In this document: piece by piece, positions 16,005 through 24,421 of the stretch
How positions within the stretch are numbered: the first letter of the stretch is position 1
Layout of the letters: the number at the start of each line of letters is the position of its first letter
Origin: Mageeibacillus sp. UBA1212
GTDB taxonomy: Bacteria > Bacillota > Clostridia > UBA1212
Reading direction: 5' to 3'
Length of the DNA: 64,000 nt
Assembly (NCBI GenBank): GCA_002309655.1
Contig: DBXM01000008.1
Location: 24,834-88,833, forward strand
Made by a program: the position numbers and the translations under genes
The notes under the pieces: generated by a model
Database searches by the model: none
What the model saw: the letters and a program-made list of their open reading frames with translations, nothing else
Told to the model about the DNA's origin: nothing

Positions 16005-18413
16005 ATGTCATCCAGATCAATAACCGCTCTCATACTCGCGATTGCGCTGCTGGCTTCGTGCTTTGCGGGCTGCGTTCCGTCCAAACCGGAGCCGGCCAAT
16101 ACCGAGGCACCCGTCGAGACTCTCAACCCGACAGAGCCGCCCGTATACGATATTCCCGACGAGGACCTGACAGGCCTTAACACGTCCGACGATCCGCTTC
16201 CCGACGACGGAAACGGCGCTGCGATTCTCGTGAGGCTTGAGAAGGACAAGCTCATCAAGAAGAGGTCCGCCGACCCTGCCGCCAACGTGATCAGAAAAGA
16301 GTTCGCGTACGACGTGATCTTCTGGGCAGGCTTCGCGGCTCAGGAAAAATACTACATCTGCGCCAACGACTATTCGGACATCGGTCAGTTTTCCGACGAC
16401 ATGGTGTACGCGGAGATCGCGGTCAACCAGGGCTACATGCTCCGCCCCGCCGACAAATCGTTCAGGCCGAACGACCCGGTGACGTACGGAGAGGTGCTGC
16501 GCGGCGCACTTTACGCGCTCGGCTACAGGGAGTACGCTGACAAGGTTGGTGTCGCGAAGCTCGCGGCGGAAACGGGCCTTTCAAACTACATCGACCTCGC
16601 CAAAAAGAACAGCGAGACGATCACGTACGCGGAATACGCGCAGATCGTCTCCAACGCGATGCGCATGAAGATCGTTCAGTGCATCAGGAAGGACGGCGAG
16701 CTCTACACCGTTCCGCGCGGCGAGGGTTACGTTCTGGAGACCGCGTACATAAAGAACAAGGTCCCCGAAAACGAGGCGATTTTCAAGTGCGCGAACGACG
16801 GCTGGGACATCTATCCCGGCGGCGGCTACAGGTACGGGCCATCGATGATCATTAACGAGGACGGCACGATCGACGCGTGGCTGGCTTCCAACTCGGCTGT
16901 CGGCGGCGAGGTCGACTGGGGCAAGTACAGACGTTCCTACGACGGCGGAATCACGTGGACGCAGGACACCGGTGCGGTCAGACCTACTTCCTCGGCCGAG
17001 GACTGGAACTGGTCGTGCGACCCGGGTCTCATCAAGATCGGCGAATATTATTACGCGACTTACACGACGATTCTGTGGCACGACGGCCTCGACAACAACC
17101 TTTTTGTCGCCAGAAGCAAGACTCCCCAGGGCGCGTTTGTCGAAAAGTGGACAGGCTCCGGATGGGGTTACGGCGACCCGAAGCCGATCGTAACGTATGA
17201 CGGACCCAAGGGAGTCTGGGGCTGCGGCGAGGGCTCTTCGGTTGTCGTAGGCAACACGCTCTACCTCTACTGCTCGTGCAACGACAACATGGGCGAGTTC
17301 ACGAAGGTCTACACAGCCGACGCGAACGACCCGAACTGGCCCGCGACGCTCAAGTACCGCGGGATCATGTACAAGCACGACAGCGCCGAGGACAGCTGCG
17401 ACGTCAAATTCGTCGACGCTTACAACTGCTTCCTCTCTGTCGCGACGGCTTCCCGCTTCAGCGACAAGTGCTACGTTCACATAATGACGTCCTTCGACGG
17501 CGTGTTTTTCCGTGAGGAGTCGGTTCTCAGCCACAGCCAGAAAACGTCGCTCATCCAGACGAACATCCACAACATGGGCATTACCGGCGACACGCTCGGC
17601 CACATCGACATTTTCAACACGCAGCAGTACATCGGCTACGCGTACCAGCCTGCGGGCTTCGACTGGGCGAACTGGCCGACGCGCCTTACGCCTGTCGTTT
17701 TCGTCGGAACAGAGAATTACGAGCACACCGAAAACGTTATTTCGAGCAATTCCAGCGGCAAAATGAACCTCGACAAGGCGCACACGCCCGACGTCTCGCA
17801 GATCAGAGCGGAGTATTCCGGTTCGAGAAACATCGAGGTCAAGAACAAGTCGAAGTCGTACACGTTCACGATCGCGGCGCTGACCAAGGCGGGCGGAAAA
17901 TACGAGTTCACCTCCGACGACTACAATAAGCTCGAATACATTTACGACAACACAAAGCTCAGCGTGGACGCGAAGAAACACTCCGTCAAGCTGCTCTCCG
18001 ACAGCGTCGAGAGACTGTACATAAAATACGAGGAACTGATGTGCGAGATCGCGGTCGTTCCCGCCTACCTCGACACCTCGGCGCCGGTGGAATTCTACCC
18101 CGAAGTCGAGACGATCACGTTCTACTTCAAAAAGGAGCGCAAACAGCCGGCGTTCATCGCCAGAAGCGCATGCAACGAGTACCTGATGCTCTGGGGCAAC
18201 AAGTCGAGCATTACCGGCGCCAACTCGAAGGATTACGCGCCCGCGGTCGCGGAGTGGAGCCAGGAGGTCGAGCTCTCCGGCTGGGATTCCAATATTATCT
18301 CGGTCGACGCCACGGGTCAGATCACGCCGAAGGGCGTCGGTGAGACGACGATCACAGCGAAGTATATGGGCTTCGAGGCAACGATAAAAGTAATCGTTGC
18401 CGACATGGGCTGA
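16005..18413 (+). CDS. SLH-like lipoprotein with sialidase/glycosidase-type propeller and Big2 domain
   Basis: The 802-residue product starts with a lipoprotein signal (basic MSSRS, hydrophobic core, CFAGC at about 24) and a Pro/Glu/Thr linker. Residues about 90-230 resemble S-layer-homology modules (YSDIGQFSDDMVYAEIAVNQGY, FRPNDPVTYGEVLRGALYAL). The central about 250-540 looks like a five-bladed propeller of the sialidase or GH43/GH32 class, with an Asp-box-like SYDGGITWTQ and WSCDPGLIKIGEYYYATYTT. The C-terminal about 80 residues are an Ig-like Big2 domain (ISVDATGQITPKGVGETTITAKY). I infer a cell-surface carbohydrate-active or carbohydrate-binding protein; the substrate is unknown. ATG 16005 has AGGAG upstream. 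Its stop lies in the left direct repeat of element copy 3. Confidence 0.75.
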   Translation: MSSRSITALILAIALLASCFAGCVPSKPEPANTEAPVETLNPTEPPVYDIPDEDLTGLNTSDDPLPDDGNGAAILVRLEKDKLIKKRSADPAANVIRKEFAYDVIFWAGFAAQEKYYICANDYSDIGQFSDDMVYAEIAVNQGYMLRPADKSFRPNDPVTYGEVLRGALYALGYREYADKVGVAKLAAETGLSNYIDLAKKNSETITYAEYAQIVSNAMRMKIVQCIRKDGELYTVPRGEGYVLETAYIKNKVPENEAIFKCANDGWDIYPGGGYRYGPSMIINEDGTIDAWLASNSAVGGEVDWGKYRRSYDGGITWTQDTGAVRPTSSAEDWNWSCDPGLIKIGEYYYATYTTILWHDGLDNNLFVARSKTPQGAFVEKWTGSGWGYGDPKPIVTYDGPKGVWGCGEGSSVVVGNTLYLYCSCNDNMGEFTKVYTADANDPNWPATLKYRGIMYKHDSAEDSCDVKFVDAYNCFLSVATASRFSDKCYVHIMTSFDGVFFREESVLSHSQKTSLIQTNIHNMGITGDTLGHIDIFNTQQYIGYAYQPAGFDWANWPTRLTPVVFVGTENYEHTENVISSNSSGKMNLDKAHTPDVSQIRAEYSGSRNIEVKNKSKSYTFTIAALTKAGGKYEFTSDDYNKLEYIYDNTKLSVDAKKHSVKLLSDSVERLYIKYEELMCEIAVVPAYLDTSAPVEFYPEVETITFYFKKERKQPAFIARSACNEYLMLWGNKSSITGANSKDYAPAVAEWSQEVELSGWDSNIISVDATGQITPKGVGETTITAKYMGFEATIKVIVADMG

Positions 18414-18724
18414 AGCTCTGATTTTCGGTTCTTCACGCAGGTTGCCGGGAGAGACCCGAATAGAGCGAAAATGTAAGAATAAGGTGTCTGCGACGAATCG
18501 TGCGGCAACCCGCTTTGCCTGGGCGGGCCTCTCGGAGTACCACCGTACACCTTCGGAGCCGCACTTTATGTTGCGCCCCTCACTTGACTGGGCAAAGCCC
18601 AGAATCGTTCGTGACGCCAACATAAAGCTACGGCGTCTGGGGATAAGGTTCCTGAGGCGATTGCGTTTTCGAACAGACTCAAGCAAGAATAACTCGAAAC
18701 TTAGAGCTTCATGGGCTGAAGCTC
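18404..18724 (+). repeat. Structured dispersed element, copy 3 (alpha module inverted)
   Basis: Bordered by a 15-bp direct repeat CATGGGCTGAAGCTC (18404-18418 and 18710-18724). The outer stem TGAAGCTCT (18411-18419, beginning with the stop codon) pairs with AGAGCTTCA (18703-18711). Module beta has stem GCAGGTTGCCG (18437-18447)/CGGCAACCCGC (18503-18513) around GGTGTCTGCGAC, and a second stem GCGGgCC/GGaGCCGC (18523-18529/18555-18562). Module alpha (18559-18633) is present as the reverse complement of copy 2's alpha, nearly base for base. The region has no coding signal, although an open frame runs through it into the next gene. Confidence 0.75.
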
Positions 18725-18789
18725 CAAACAGACAAAGAGAGCCTAGTAAAGCAAAATACGCAGTATTTTTAACTAAAACGGAGGAGAAA

Positions 18790-19332
18790 ATGAGCAAAGT
18801 TGTTATAATTTCATCAAGCCTGAGAGCGAAGAGCAATTCCGAAATTCTCGCGGCGAAGGTCGCGGAAGGCGCAAAAGATGCCGGCCACGAAGTGGAAACC
18901 GTCAGCCTCAAGGGCAAAAAAATCGCCTACTGCGTCGGCTGCCTCGCTTGCCAGAAGCTCGGAAAGTGCGTACAAAAGGACGACGCGGCGGAGATCACCG
19001 AGACGGTAAAACGTGCGGACACGGTCGTTTTCGTCACTCCGATATACTACTACGAGATGAGCGGCCAGCTTAAAACGCTGCTCGACAGGATGAATCCGCT
19101 CTACGGCTCCGACTACAGCTTCAGGAACATCTACCTGCTCACAACGGCCGCGGACGACGCGGAAGAGACGCCTGACAGGGCTCTCGGCGGTATCGGCGGC
19201 TGGATAGACTGCTTCGAGAGGGCGGAGCTCAAGGGCTCGCTTTTCTGCGGCGGACTCGAAAATCCGGGCGACGCGCAGAAGAACGCGGAATACCTCGAGG
19301 CGGCCTACAATTTCGGCAAATCGCTTGAATGA
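18790..19332 (+). CDS. NAD(P)H-dependent FMN reductase, flavodoxin-like
   Basis: A 180-residue flavodoxin-fold oxidoreductase. The N-terminal SSSLRAKSNSEILA is the FMN phosphate loop. YCVGCLACQKLGKCVQKDD is the cysteine-rich segment typical of the iron-sulfur-flavoprotein/multimeric reductase group, and FVTPIYYYEMSGQLKTLLDRM is the flavin-contacting region. It probably reduces free flavins or quinone-like compounds; the substrate cannot be fixed. ATG 18790 has GGAGGA 5 nt upstream; the open frame before it runs through the repeat element and is not coding. Its last bases overlap the next open frame in ATGA. Confidence 0.88.
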   Translation: MSKVVIISSSLRAKSNSEILAAKVAEGAKDAGHEVETVSLKGKKIAYCVGCLACQKLGKCVQKDDAAEITETVKRADTVVFVTPIYYYEMSGQLKTLLDRMNPLYGSDYSFRNIYLLTTAADDAEETPDRALGGIGGWIDCFERAELKGSLFCGGLENPGDAQKNAEYLEAAYNFGKSLE

Positions 19333-19358
19333 ACGATATTAACGGGAGCACGACCGGC

Positions 19359-21101
19359 ATGAAAACTATTAATCGGATTTTGACGGCGGCGCTGGCTGCG
19401 GCTTTGATCGTCGCTGCGGTGTTTTCGCTTGCTTTGACAGCGGGTGCGGACAATGAAAAAAAGGATATTCAGAACGTCGTCCTCGCGGAGGACGGTACGC
19501 TCACGTGGGACCCGTACGAAGGCGCCGCACAGTACTGGATAAGACTCGGCCCTGTTGCTTTCAACCCCGAAGGCACCTCGACCAACCTTTTCGAACGCGC
19601 GGTCGGATTCCATCTTCTGACCGGCAAGCACTCGTTTTCGATCGTGGCGTGCGACGAAAACTGGGCCGACCTGTCCAACTACTATTACGGCGAGTTCGAT
19701 TTCGTTGCGCCGATAGGGCTTGACGCGCCGGCGAACCCGAGGTGGGAAGGCAAAACCGCCGTCTGGGACGCGGTCAACGGAGCGGTCGAATATGAGGTCT
19801 ACGTTTACCGCAGCGAAGGCGGCGCCGAGTCGTCGTACAGAACGGAAGGCACTTCGTACGATTTTTCGGACAGTATTTATTTTCTGACCGGAACGGAGTA
19901 CTGTTTCAAGGTCGTGGCGATCGGCGCGGAAGGCGTTGGCGACAGCGAACAGTCGGCGGCTTCGGGCAATATAGACGGCTGGTTTACCAAGACGGACATT
20001 CAGAACGTCACGCTTTCCGAGGACGGCATTCTGTCGTGGGATCCGTACGAGGGCGCGACGCGGTACTGGCTCAGGTACGACTCGGCGGCAATGGAACCCA
20101 TAGGATACTCGGTGGACCTTTTCATGCTCAGTGCCGAAAGCGGGTTTGAGACGGGCGAGCACCACTTTTCGATCGTCGCCTGCGACGACAACTGGCAGGA
20201 CCTCTCGTTCGCTTATTCGGGCACTTATCAGTACGAAAAATCGTACGCGGTGATTTTCGAGACAGGCGAAGCGAGGCAGGTTCCGCCGCAGCGCGTGAAG
20301 GAAGGCGGAAAGGCAAAGGAGCCGGAAGATATTCCGGAACTTGATGATTTCGAGTTTGCCTTCTGGATGCTGGACGGCGAGATGTACGATTTCAACACGG
20401 TGCTCACCGGAAACGTCTATTTGACCCCTTTGTACTACGTGAAGGCCGAGGCGCACGCGTATCCCGCTGAGGGCGGTTTTGTGTACACCGGCGAGGCGTT
20501 CCCGCCTGAGACGGGCGATCCGGATATTTCCGGGAAATGGGCAGCCGACTTTACGGGTGATTCGCTCGCGGAGTTCAGCGCGAAGGCCAACGACGGCTAC
20601 GTTTTCAAGGAGTGGCGGCGCGACAAGCCCGCGGGATTCGTTATCGACGGCAATACAAACAACAGTTTATACGTCGATTCCGAAGAAAACACGCGCCTGT
20701 ATTTTAATTTGAGCGATTCCGGATACGTGGTGTACGCGATTTTCGAAAAGATTGGCGGAGAAAACGAAACCGCTGCGCCTGACGTGACCGCGGAGCCGGA
20801 GAATACGGAAACGCCGGAAATTACCGGAACACCTGAGATCACGGACGCGCCCGAGGTTACCGCGGAGCCCGCAACGGAAGCAACGGAAGCTGCGGAAGCC
20901 ACCGGAAACGCGGAAGATCCGACCGGAGACCCTTCGGAAACGGAGGAACCCGCGCCGACAAAGAACCCTGACGGCGGCGGAGAAAACAACAACGGCAAGG
21001 GGCTCAAAGCGGCTCTCATCGCGGTGTCCGTGACTGCCGGAGTTTTGCTGGCAGGAGCCGCGGCGGTGATCGCGGTACTTCTCATTAAGCGGAAAAAGTG
21101 A
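19359..21101 (+). CDS. Membrane-anchored surface protein with Fn3-like repeats
   Basis: The 580-residue product has a cleavable-looking signal peptide (MKTINRIL, Ala/Leu core, TAGAD). Two near-identical modules of about 95 residues follow, both opening DIQNV-L-EDG-L-WDPYEGA and containing SIVACD-NW-DLS, with another Fn3-like module between them. Next is a Listeria/Bacteroides-type B-repeat-like stretch (FAFWMLDGEMYDFNTVLTGNVYLTPLYY). A Thr/Glu/Pro-rich wall-spanning region precedes a C-terminal hydrophobic helix and the tail KRKK. There is no LPxTG, so anchoring is by the membrane helix. I prefer ATG 19359, which has GGGAG and the signal peptide. The function is probably adhesive or binding, by inference. 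Confidence 0.78.
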   Translation: MKTINRILTAALAAALIVAAVFSLALTAGADNEKKDIQNVVLAEDGTLTWDPYEGAAQYWIRLGPVAFNPEGTSTNLFERAVGFHLLTGKHSFSIVACDENWADLSNYYYGEFDFVAPIGLDAPANPRWEGKTAVWDAVNGAVEYEVYVYRSEGGAESSYRTEGTSYDFSDSIYFLTGTEYCFKVVAIGAEGVGDSEQSAASGNIDGWFTKTDIQNVTLSEDGILSWDPYEGATRYWLRYDSAAMEPIGYSVDLFMLSAESGFETGEHHFSIVACDDNWQDLSFAYSGTYQYEKSYAVIFETGEARQVPPQRVKEGGKAKEPEDIPELDDFEFAFWMLDGEMYDFNTVLTGNVYLTPLYYVKAEAHAYPAEGGFVYTGEAFPPETGDPDISGKWAADFTGDSLAEFSAKANDGYVFKEWRRDKPAGFVIDGNTNNSLYVDSEENTRLYFNLSDSGYVVYAIFEKIGGENETAAPDVTAEPENTETPEITGTPEITDAPEVTAEPATEATEAAEATGNAEDPTGDPSETEEPAPTKNPDGGGENNNGKGLKAALIAVSVTAGVLLAGAAAVIAVLLIKRKK

Positions 21102-21186
21102 GCGGAAAAAGACAGCGGAACACCCGCCAAATATTTAAAAACTGAAGAAGAAAGACGGTTTCAAATGAAACCGAGAGGCAATACGG

Positions 21187-21966
21187 ATGAAGATCTGTAC
21201 GATAGCGAGCGGCAGCAGCGGGAATTCGACGTTCATTTCAGACGGCGAAACGTCAGTGCTTGTCGACGCGGGCATCAACGCGAAAAGGATCGGCGAGGAA
21301 CTTCGCGACATTGGCGAGTCGCCGGAGAACCTTTCCGCGCTGCTGATAACTCATGAACATTCCGACCACATTGCGGGGGCGGGTGTCGTCGCGAGACGCT
21401 ACAAGATTCCGATCTACGCGAACGTCCGTACGATGGACGCGCTCGTGGCGATGAAAATCACCCGCAAGATCGAGCCGGGAAAGCTTGTCGTTTTCGAGAA
21501 CGGCGTGGATTTCATTCTCGGGACGATGGTCGTGAAGGCGTTCTCGATACCCCACGACGCCGTCGATCCGGTCGGGTTTTCGCTGACGGGCTGCGGCGGA
21601 ACGAAGATTTCCGTGAGCACCGACATGGGCTGCGTCACCGAGGAGGTCATGAAGAACATTTTGGGCAGCGCGGCCGTCGTTCTAGAGGCCAACCACGACC
21701 TCGAGATGCTGCGGACCGGGCCGTACCCGTATTATTTAAAGAAGAGGATTCTCGGGAAGAGCGGCCACCTGTGCAACGACGACGCCGCGACCGTGGCGGA
21801 AAGACTCGCCGCCTCAGGCACGAAGCGGATTATTCTCGGCCACCTCAGCAGCGAGAACAACGTTCCCGAAAAGGCGCTTGAGGCGGTGACGGCGGCGGTT
21901 CAGTGCGGCGGGTGCACGATTACGGTGGCGCCCAGGGAAGTTCACGGCGAGGTGTACGTATGCTGA
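21187..21966 (+). CDS. walJ: MBL-fold metallohydrolase, WalJ/YycJ family
   Basis: The 259-residue product has the metallo-beta-lactamase motif THEHSDHIAG and later histidines (SIPHDAVDPVGF, GHLSSENN). The opening CTIASGSSGNSTFI is characteristic of the WalJ/YycJ exonuclease-like family linked to cell-wall and DNA-replication coordination in Firmicutes. It overlaps rlmH by 7 nt. walJ and rlmH are also close neighbours in Bacillus, which supports the call. No WalKR genes are seen here. Confidence 0.9.
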   Translation: MKICTIASGSSGNSTFISDGETSVLVDAGINAKRIGEELRDIGESPENLSALLITHEHSDHIAGAGVVARRYKIPIYANVRTMDALVAMKITRKIEPGKLVVFENGVDFILGTMVVKAFSIPHDAVDPVGFSLTGCGGTKISVSTDMGCVTEEVMKNILGSAAVVLEANHDLEMLRTGPYPYYLKKRILGKSGHLCNDDAATVAERLAASGTKRIILGHLSSENNVPEKALEAVTAAVQCGGCTITVAPREVHGEVYVC

Positions 21967-22406
21967 AGATTACAGTCGTGGCCGTGGGCACGGTCAAGGA
22001 ACAGTATATGCGCGACGCGATCGCGGAGTACGTGAAAAGAATGTCGCGGGAGTACAAGGTGGTTTTCGAGGAGTGCCGCGAGTGCGCGACCGTTGCCGAG
22101 GAGGGCGAGCTTCTGCTGAAGAAGATACCGAAGGACAGCTTCGTTGTGGCGCTCGACCTGCACGGGAAGCAGATGAGTTCGGAGAAGTTCGCGTCGTTCA
22201 TTTCCGGAAAAACGCTCGAAGGCGTGTCGCATTTCGCGTTCGTGATTGGCGGCTCGGAGGGCATCGACAAAAAGGTCACGGACGCCGCCGGCCTCAGGCT
22301 CTGCCTTTCCGAAATGACGTTCACGCACCAGATGACCAGGCTGATCCTCGCGGAGCAGCTCTACCGCGCGATGAAGATCAACAACGGCGAAAAGTACCAT
22401 AAATAG
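21960..22406 (+). CDS. rlmH: 23S rRNA (pseudouridine1915-N3)-methyltransferase RlmH
   Basis: RlmH is a small SPOUT methyltransferase acting on helix 69 of the 50S subunit in 70S ribosomes. The 148-residue product has LDLHGKQMSSEKFA, the knot region FVIGGSEGID and the C-terminal LCLSEMTFTHQMTRLILAEQLYRAMKINNGEKYHK, an almost invariant signature. The start ATG 21960 overlaps walJ, implying translational coupling. Length is normal for the family (about 155-160). Confidence 0.97.
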   Translation: MLKITVVAVGTVKEQYMRDAIAEYVKRMSREYKVVFEECRECATVAEEGELLLKKIPKDSFVVALDLHGKQMSSEKFASFISGKTLEGVSHFAFVIGGSEGIDKKVTDAAGLRLCLSEMTFTHQMTRLILAEQLYRAMKINNGEKYHK

Positions 22407-22497
22407 GAAAAAATTGAAGCTGCGGCGCCGCCGGGTGATATTTCCGGGGGAGCACCCGTTTCAGCGGATAAGACTCTTCTTTTTGGAGGCTGTTTTT

Positions 22498-23886
22498 ATG
22501 AGAAGGAACATTTCGTTTTTTGTCAGAGGCTTCTTTGCCGTCCTCGCGGCGGCGGTGTTTCTGACACTGTTCGCGTGCGTCCCTTCCGAGAAGGTGAAAG
22601 GGGAACTGCCCGAAGGATACATTCCCGAGGTAAAAGGACGGCTCAAGGTCGGCGTGCGCCAGAACGTATTCCCGACAGAGAGCTCCAGAAAAAGCATCAA
22701 CAACTGGCTCAACTGGTTCCGGATAAAACACCCTGACGTGACGATCGAGGCGAATTATACGGTTCCCGACGACTACGCGGCGCTGATCTCCTCGCGCACA
22801 ATAGGCGACGTTTACTGGCTCAGCGACGAGACGCTGAACTACTACGCGCTGACGCATGAGGCGCTGATGCCGCTCGACTCGTATATCGAGGCCTTTGAAA
22901 TCGACCTGTCGCAGCTCTACTCGGGCATTCTCGCGCTTTGCGAAACTGCCGGAAAATACTACTTCGTCGGCGCGACCTGCGGAAATATCACGCTCACATA
23001 CAATATGGACGCGATGATCGAGGCCGGAATCCTTTCCCCGGGCGAACGCGTCGCGGATGACTGGACGTGGGAGGACTTCAAGGACTACGCCGAAAGACTG
23101 AAAAAATACGACGTTGACGGCAAAACGCTGACCCAGGTCGGCGGAAGCTGGCCCCTCGACTGGTCGAACACCTTCAGCCCGTTCATTTACGCGTACGGCG
23201 GAATGTGGGCCGACAAAATCAACAAGAAGGTCATGCTCTCGAACGACCTCGTGCGAAAAGGCATCGGCGAAGTGATTTCCGCGCTCGACAACCGCTGGCT
23301 CTTCCCGACCGGCATCAGAATGAGCAAGGAAATGGCGTCGTCATACGGCAGCATCCAGATGCATAGCGGGCCGGTTTTTGTTTCCAACAACGCGTACACC
23401 GTGCTCACGTATAGCGGTGACTTTTACAACCAGACGGGAACCGCGTGGGACGTCGCTCCGTGGCCTCTCTTCCCCGAAAAGGCCTCACCCTGCGGCACGC
23501 TCGGCTTTGGCGTTTTCAGCTACACCAAAAACTCTGACGCGGCCGCCGCGCTCGTTCTCTCGCTCTGGACCGAAGAAGGGCAGCTCGCGTTCCACAGCCA
23601 GGAGGGCGGCGACGTGCCGGTCATCAAAAAGCTGGGCGAACAGGACTTCTGGCACCTTACCAGGGAAGGCTACGACCACGTTAACTTCGGCGCCTTTACC
23701 GCAAACTACGACAGATACGTGGCGGGCCAGGTTACCGCGACCGTGCCTCCGGATATCGCGACGCTGATGAAAGCGGGAATTAAGGACCTGTTTGAGTCGT
23801 ACTGCCTGGGGGAGAGCTCGTGGGAGGATAAGCTGGAGAAGCTGGAAGCGCAGTGTAACGACCTCTGGGAAACGCTCTACGACTGA
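22498..23886 (+). CDS. ABC transporter extracellular solute-binding lipoprotein (family 1-like)
   Basis: The 462-residue product has a lipoprotein signal with lipobox LFAC (Cys about 27) and the layout of family-1 solute-binding proteins: FRIKHPDVTIEANYTVPDDY, LMPLDSYIEAFEIDLSQL, KYYFVGATCGNITLTYNMDA, DDWTWEDFKDYAERLKKY and SGPVFVSNNAYTV. These usually bind oligosaccharides for ABC import. No permease or ATPase genes accompany it, so it may be an orphan. ATG 22498 is preceded by GGAGG at 22485-22489. Its stop codon starts element copy 4. Confidence 0.85.
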   Translation: MRRNISFFVRGFFAVLAAAVFLTLFACVPSEKVKGELPEGYIPEVKGRLKVGVRQNVFPTESSRKSINNWLNWFRIKHPDVTIEANYTVPDDYAALISSRTIGDVYWLSDETLNYYALTHEALMPLDSYIEAFEIDLSQLYSGILALCETAGKYYFVGATCGNITLTYNMDAMIEAGILSPGERVADDWTWEDFKDYAERLKKYDVDGKTLTQVGGSWPLDWSNTFSPFIYAYGGMWADKINKKVMLSNDLVRKGIGEVISALDNRWLFPTGIRMSKEMASSYGSIQMHSGPVFVSNNAYTVLTYSGDFYNQTGTAWDVAPWPLFPEKASPCGTLGFGVFSYTKNSDAAAALVLSLWTEEGQLAFHSQEGGDVPVIKKLGEQDFWHLTREGYDHVNFGAFTANYDRYVAGQVTATVPPDIATLMKAGIKDLFESYCLGESSWEDKLEKLEAQCNDLWETLYD

Positions 23887-24105
23887 AACTCCGATTTTTG
23901 GCTCTTCACGCAGTTTGACGAAAAGGTTATTGCATAAGGTGTCTACGACAATTGTGCGTCAAACTGCTTTGCGTGGACGGACCTCTCGGAGTACTTTCGT
24001 ACACCTTCGGGGCCGTACACACAAGAATAGCTCAAAACTTGGAGTTTCAGCTGAAATCGCTGATCCCGGGCTCTTACGCAATTTGCCCGAGTTGAAGGAT
24101 AAAGA
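23884..24105 (+). repeat. Structured dispersed element, copy 4 plus truncated beta relic
   Basis: The outer stem TGAAACTCC (23884-23892, first triplet = stop of the solute-binding gene) pairs with GGAGTTTCA (24041-24049), 9 of 9. The beta stem is GCAGTTTGACG (23910-23920)/CGTCAAACTGC (23957-23967), with a compensatory change relative to copy 2, around GGTGTCTACGAC. The second stem is ACGGaCC (23977-23983)/GGCCGT (24011-24016). No alpha module is present. A partial second beta start (CTCTTACGCAATTTGCCCGAG, then GGATAA) follows at about 24073-24105. Confidence 0.72.
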
Positions 24106-24181
24106 TTAATAACTGAAAAAGTGGGCGTTGACTCGAATTGGTAAAAGACACATCAAAGAGTATTACAGGAGGAAGACGGGT

Positions 24182-24421
24182 ATGAGAATAGGGATGCCTA
24201 TAAAAGGGGTTTGGATTGGCGCCGAGTGCTTGTTGGCGCTTGCATTGAGCGAAAAAGAGGTGCTATTTAAAACGTTAGATCCGAGTTTTCCAAATATTAA
24301 GATGATAGGAATGGACTCGAGAACTGTCATTAAGAACATTGCTAAGTATGGCAATTTTGTTTGGGAGAGCACATACGAATGCCGTTTTGAGATGATTCCA
24401 AAAGAAAAAAAGGATGAATGA
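24182..24421 (+). CDS. Small hypothetical protein, AT-richer than surroundings
   Basis: I do not recognise this 79-residue product. ATG 24182 has an excellent AGGAGG at 24167-24172, so translation is credible. The sequence is mildly hydrophobic in the first half (MPIKGVWIGAECLLALALSEK) and charged at the end (IPKEKKDE). Codon use and base composition are distinctly AT-richer than all neighbouring genes, suggesting recent acquisition or relaxed selection. It sits between the element copy and the gdhA promoter. An earlier TTG start at 24128 in frame is less likely. Confidence 0.5.
   Translation: MRIGMPIKGVWIGAECLLALALSEKEVLFKTLDPSFPNIKMIGMDSRTVIKNIAKYGNFVWESTYECRFEMIPKEKKDE

Noticed and set aside
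18397..18789. N-terminal extension of the FMN reductase through element copy 3
   Set aside because: ATG 18790 has a clear ribosome site; the upstream part is repeat sequence, not protein.
16581..18917. 778-codon minus-strand frame opposite the SLH-like lipoprotein
   Set aside because: The plus-strand gene has a signal peptide, ribosome site and domains; the opposite frame has none.
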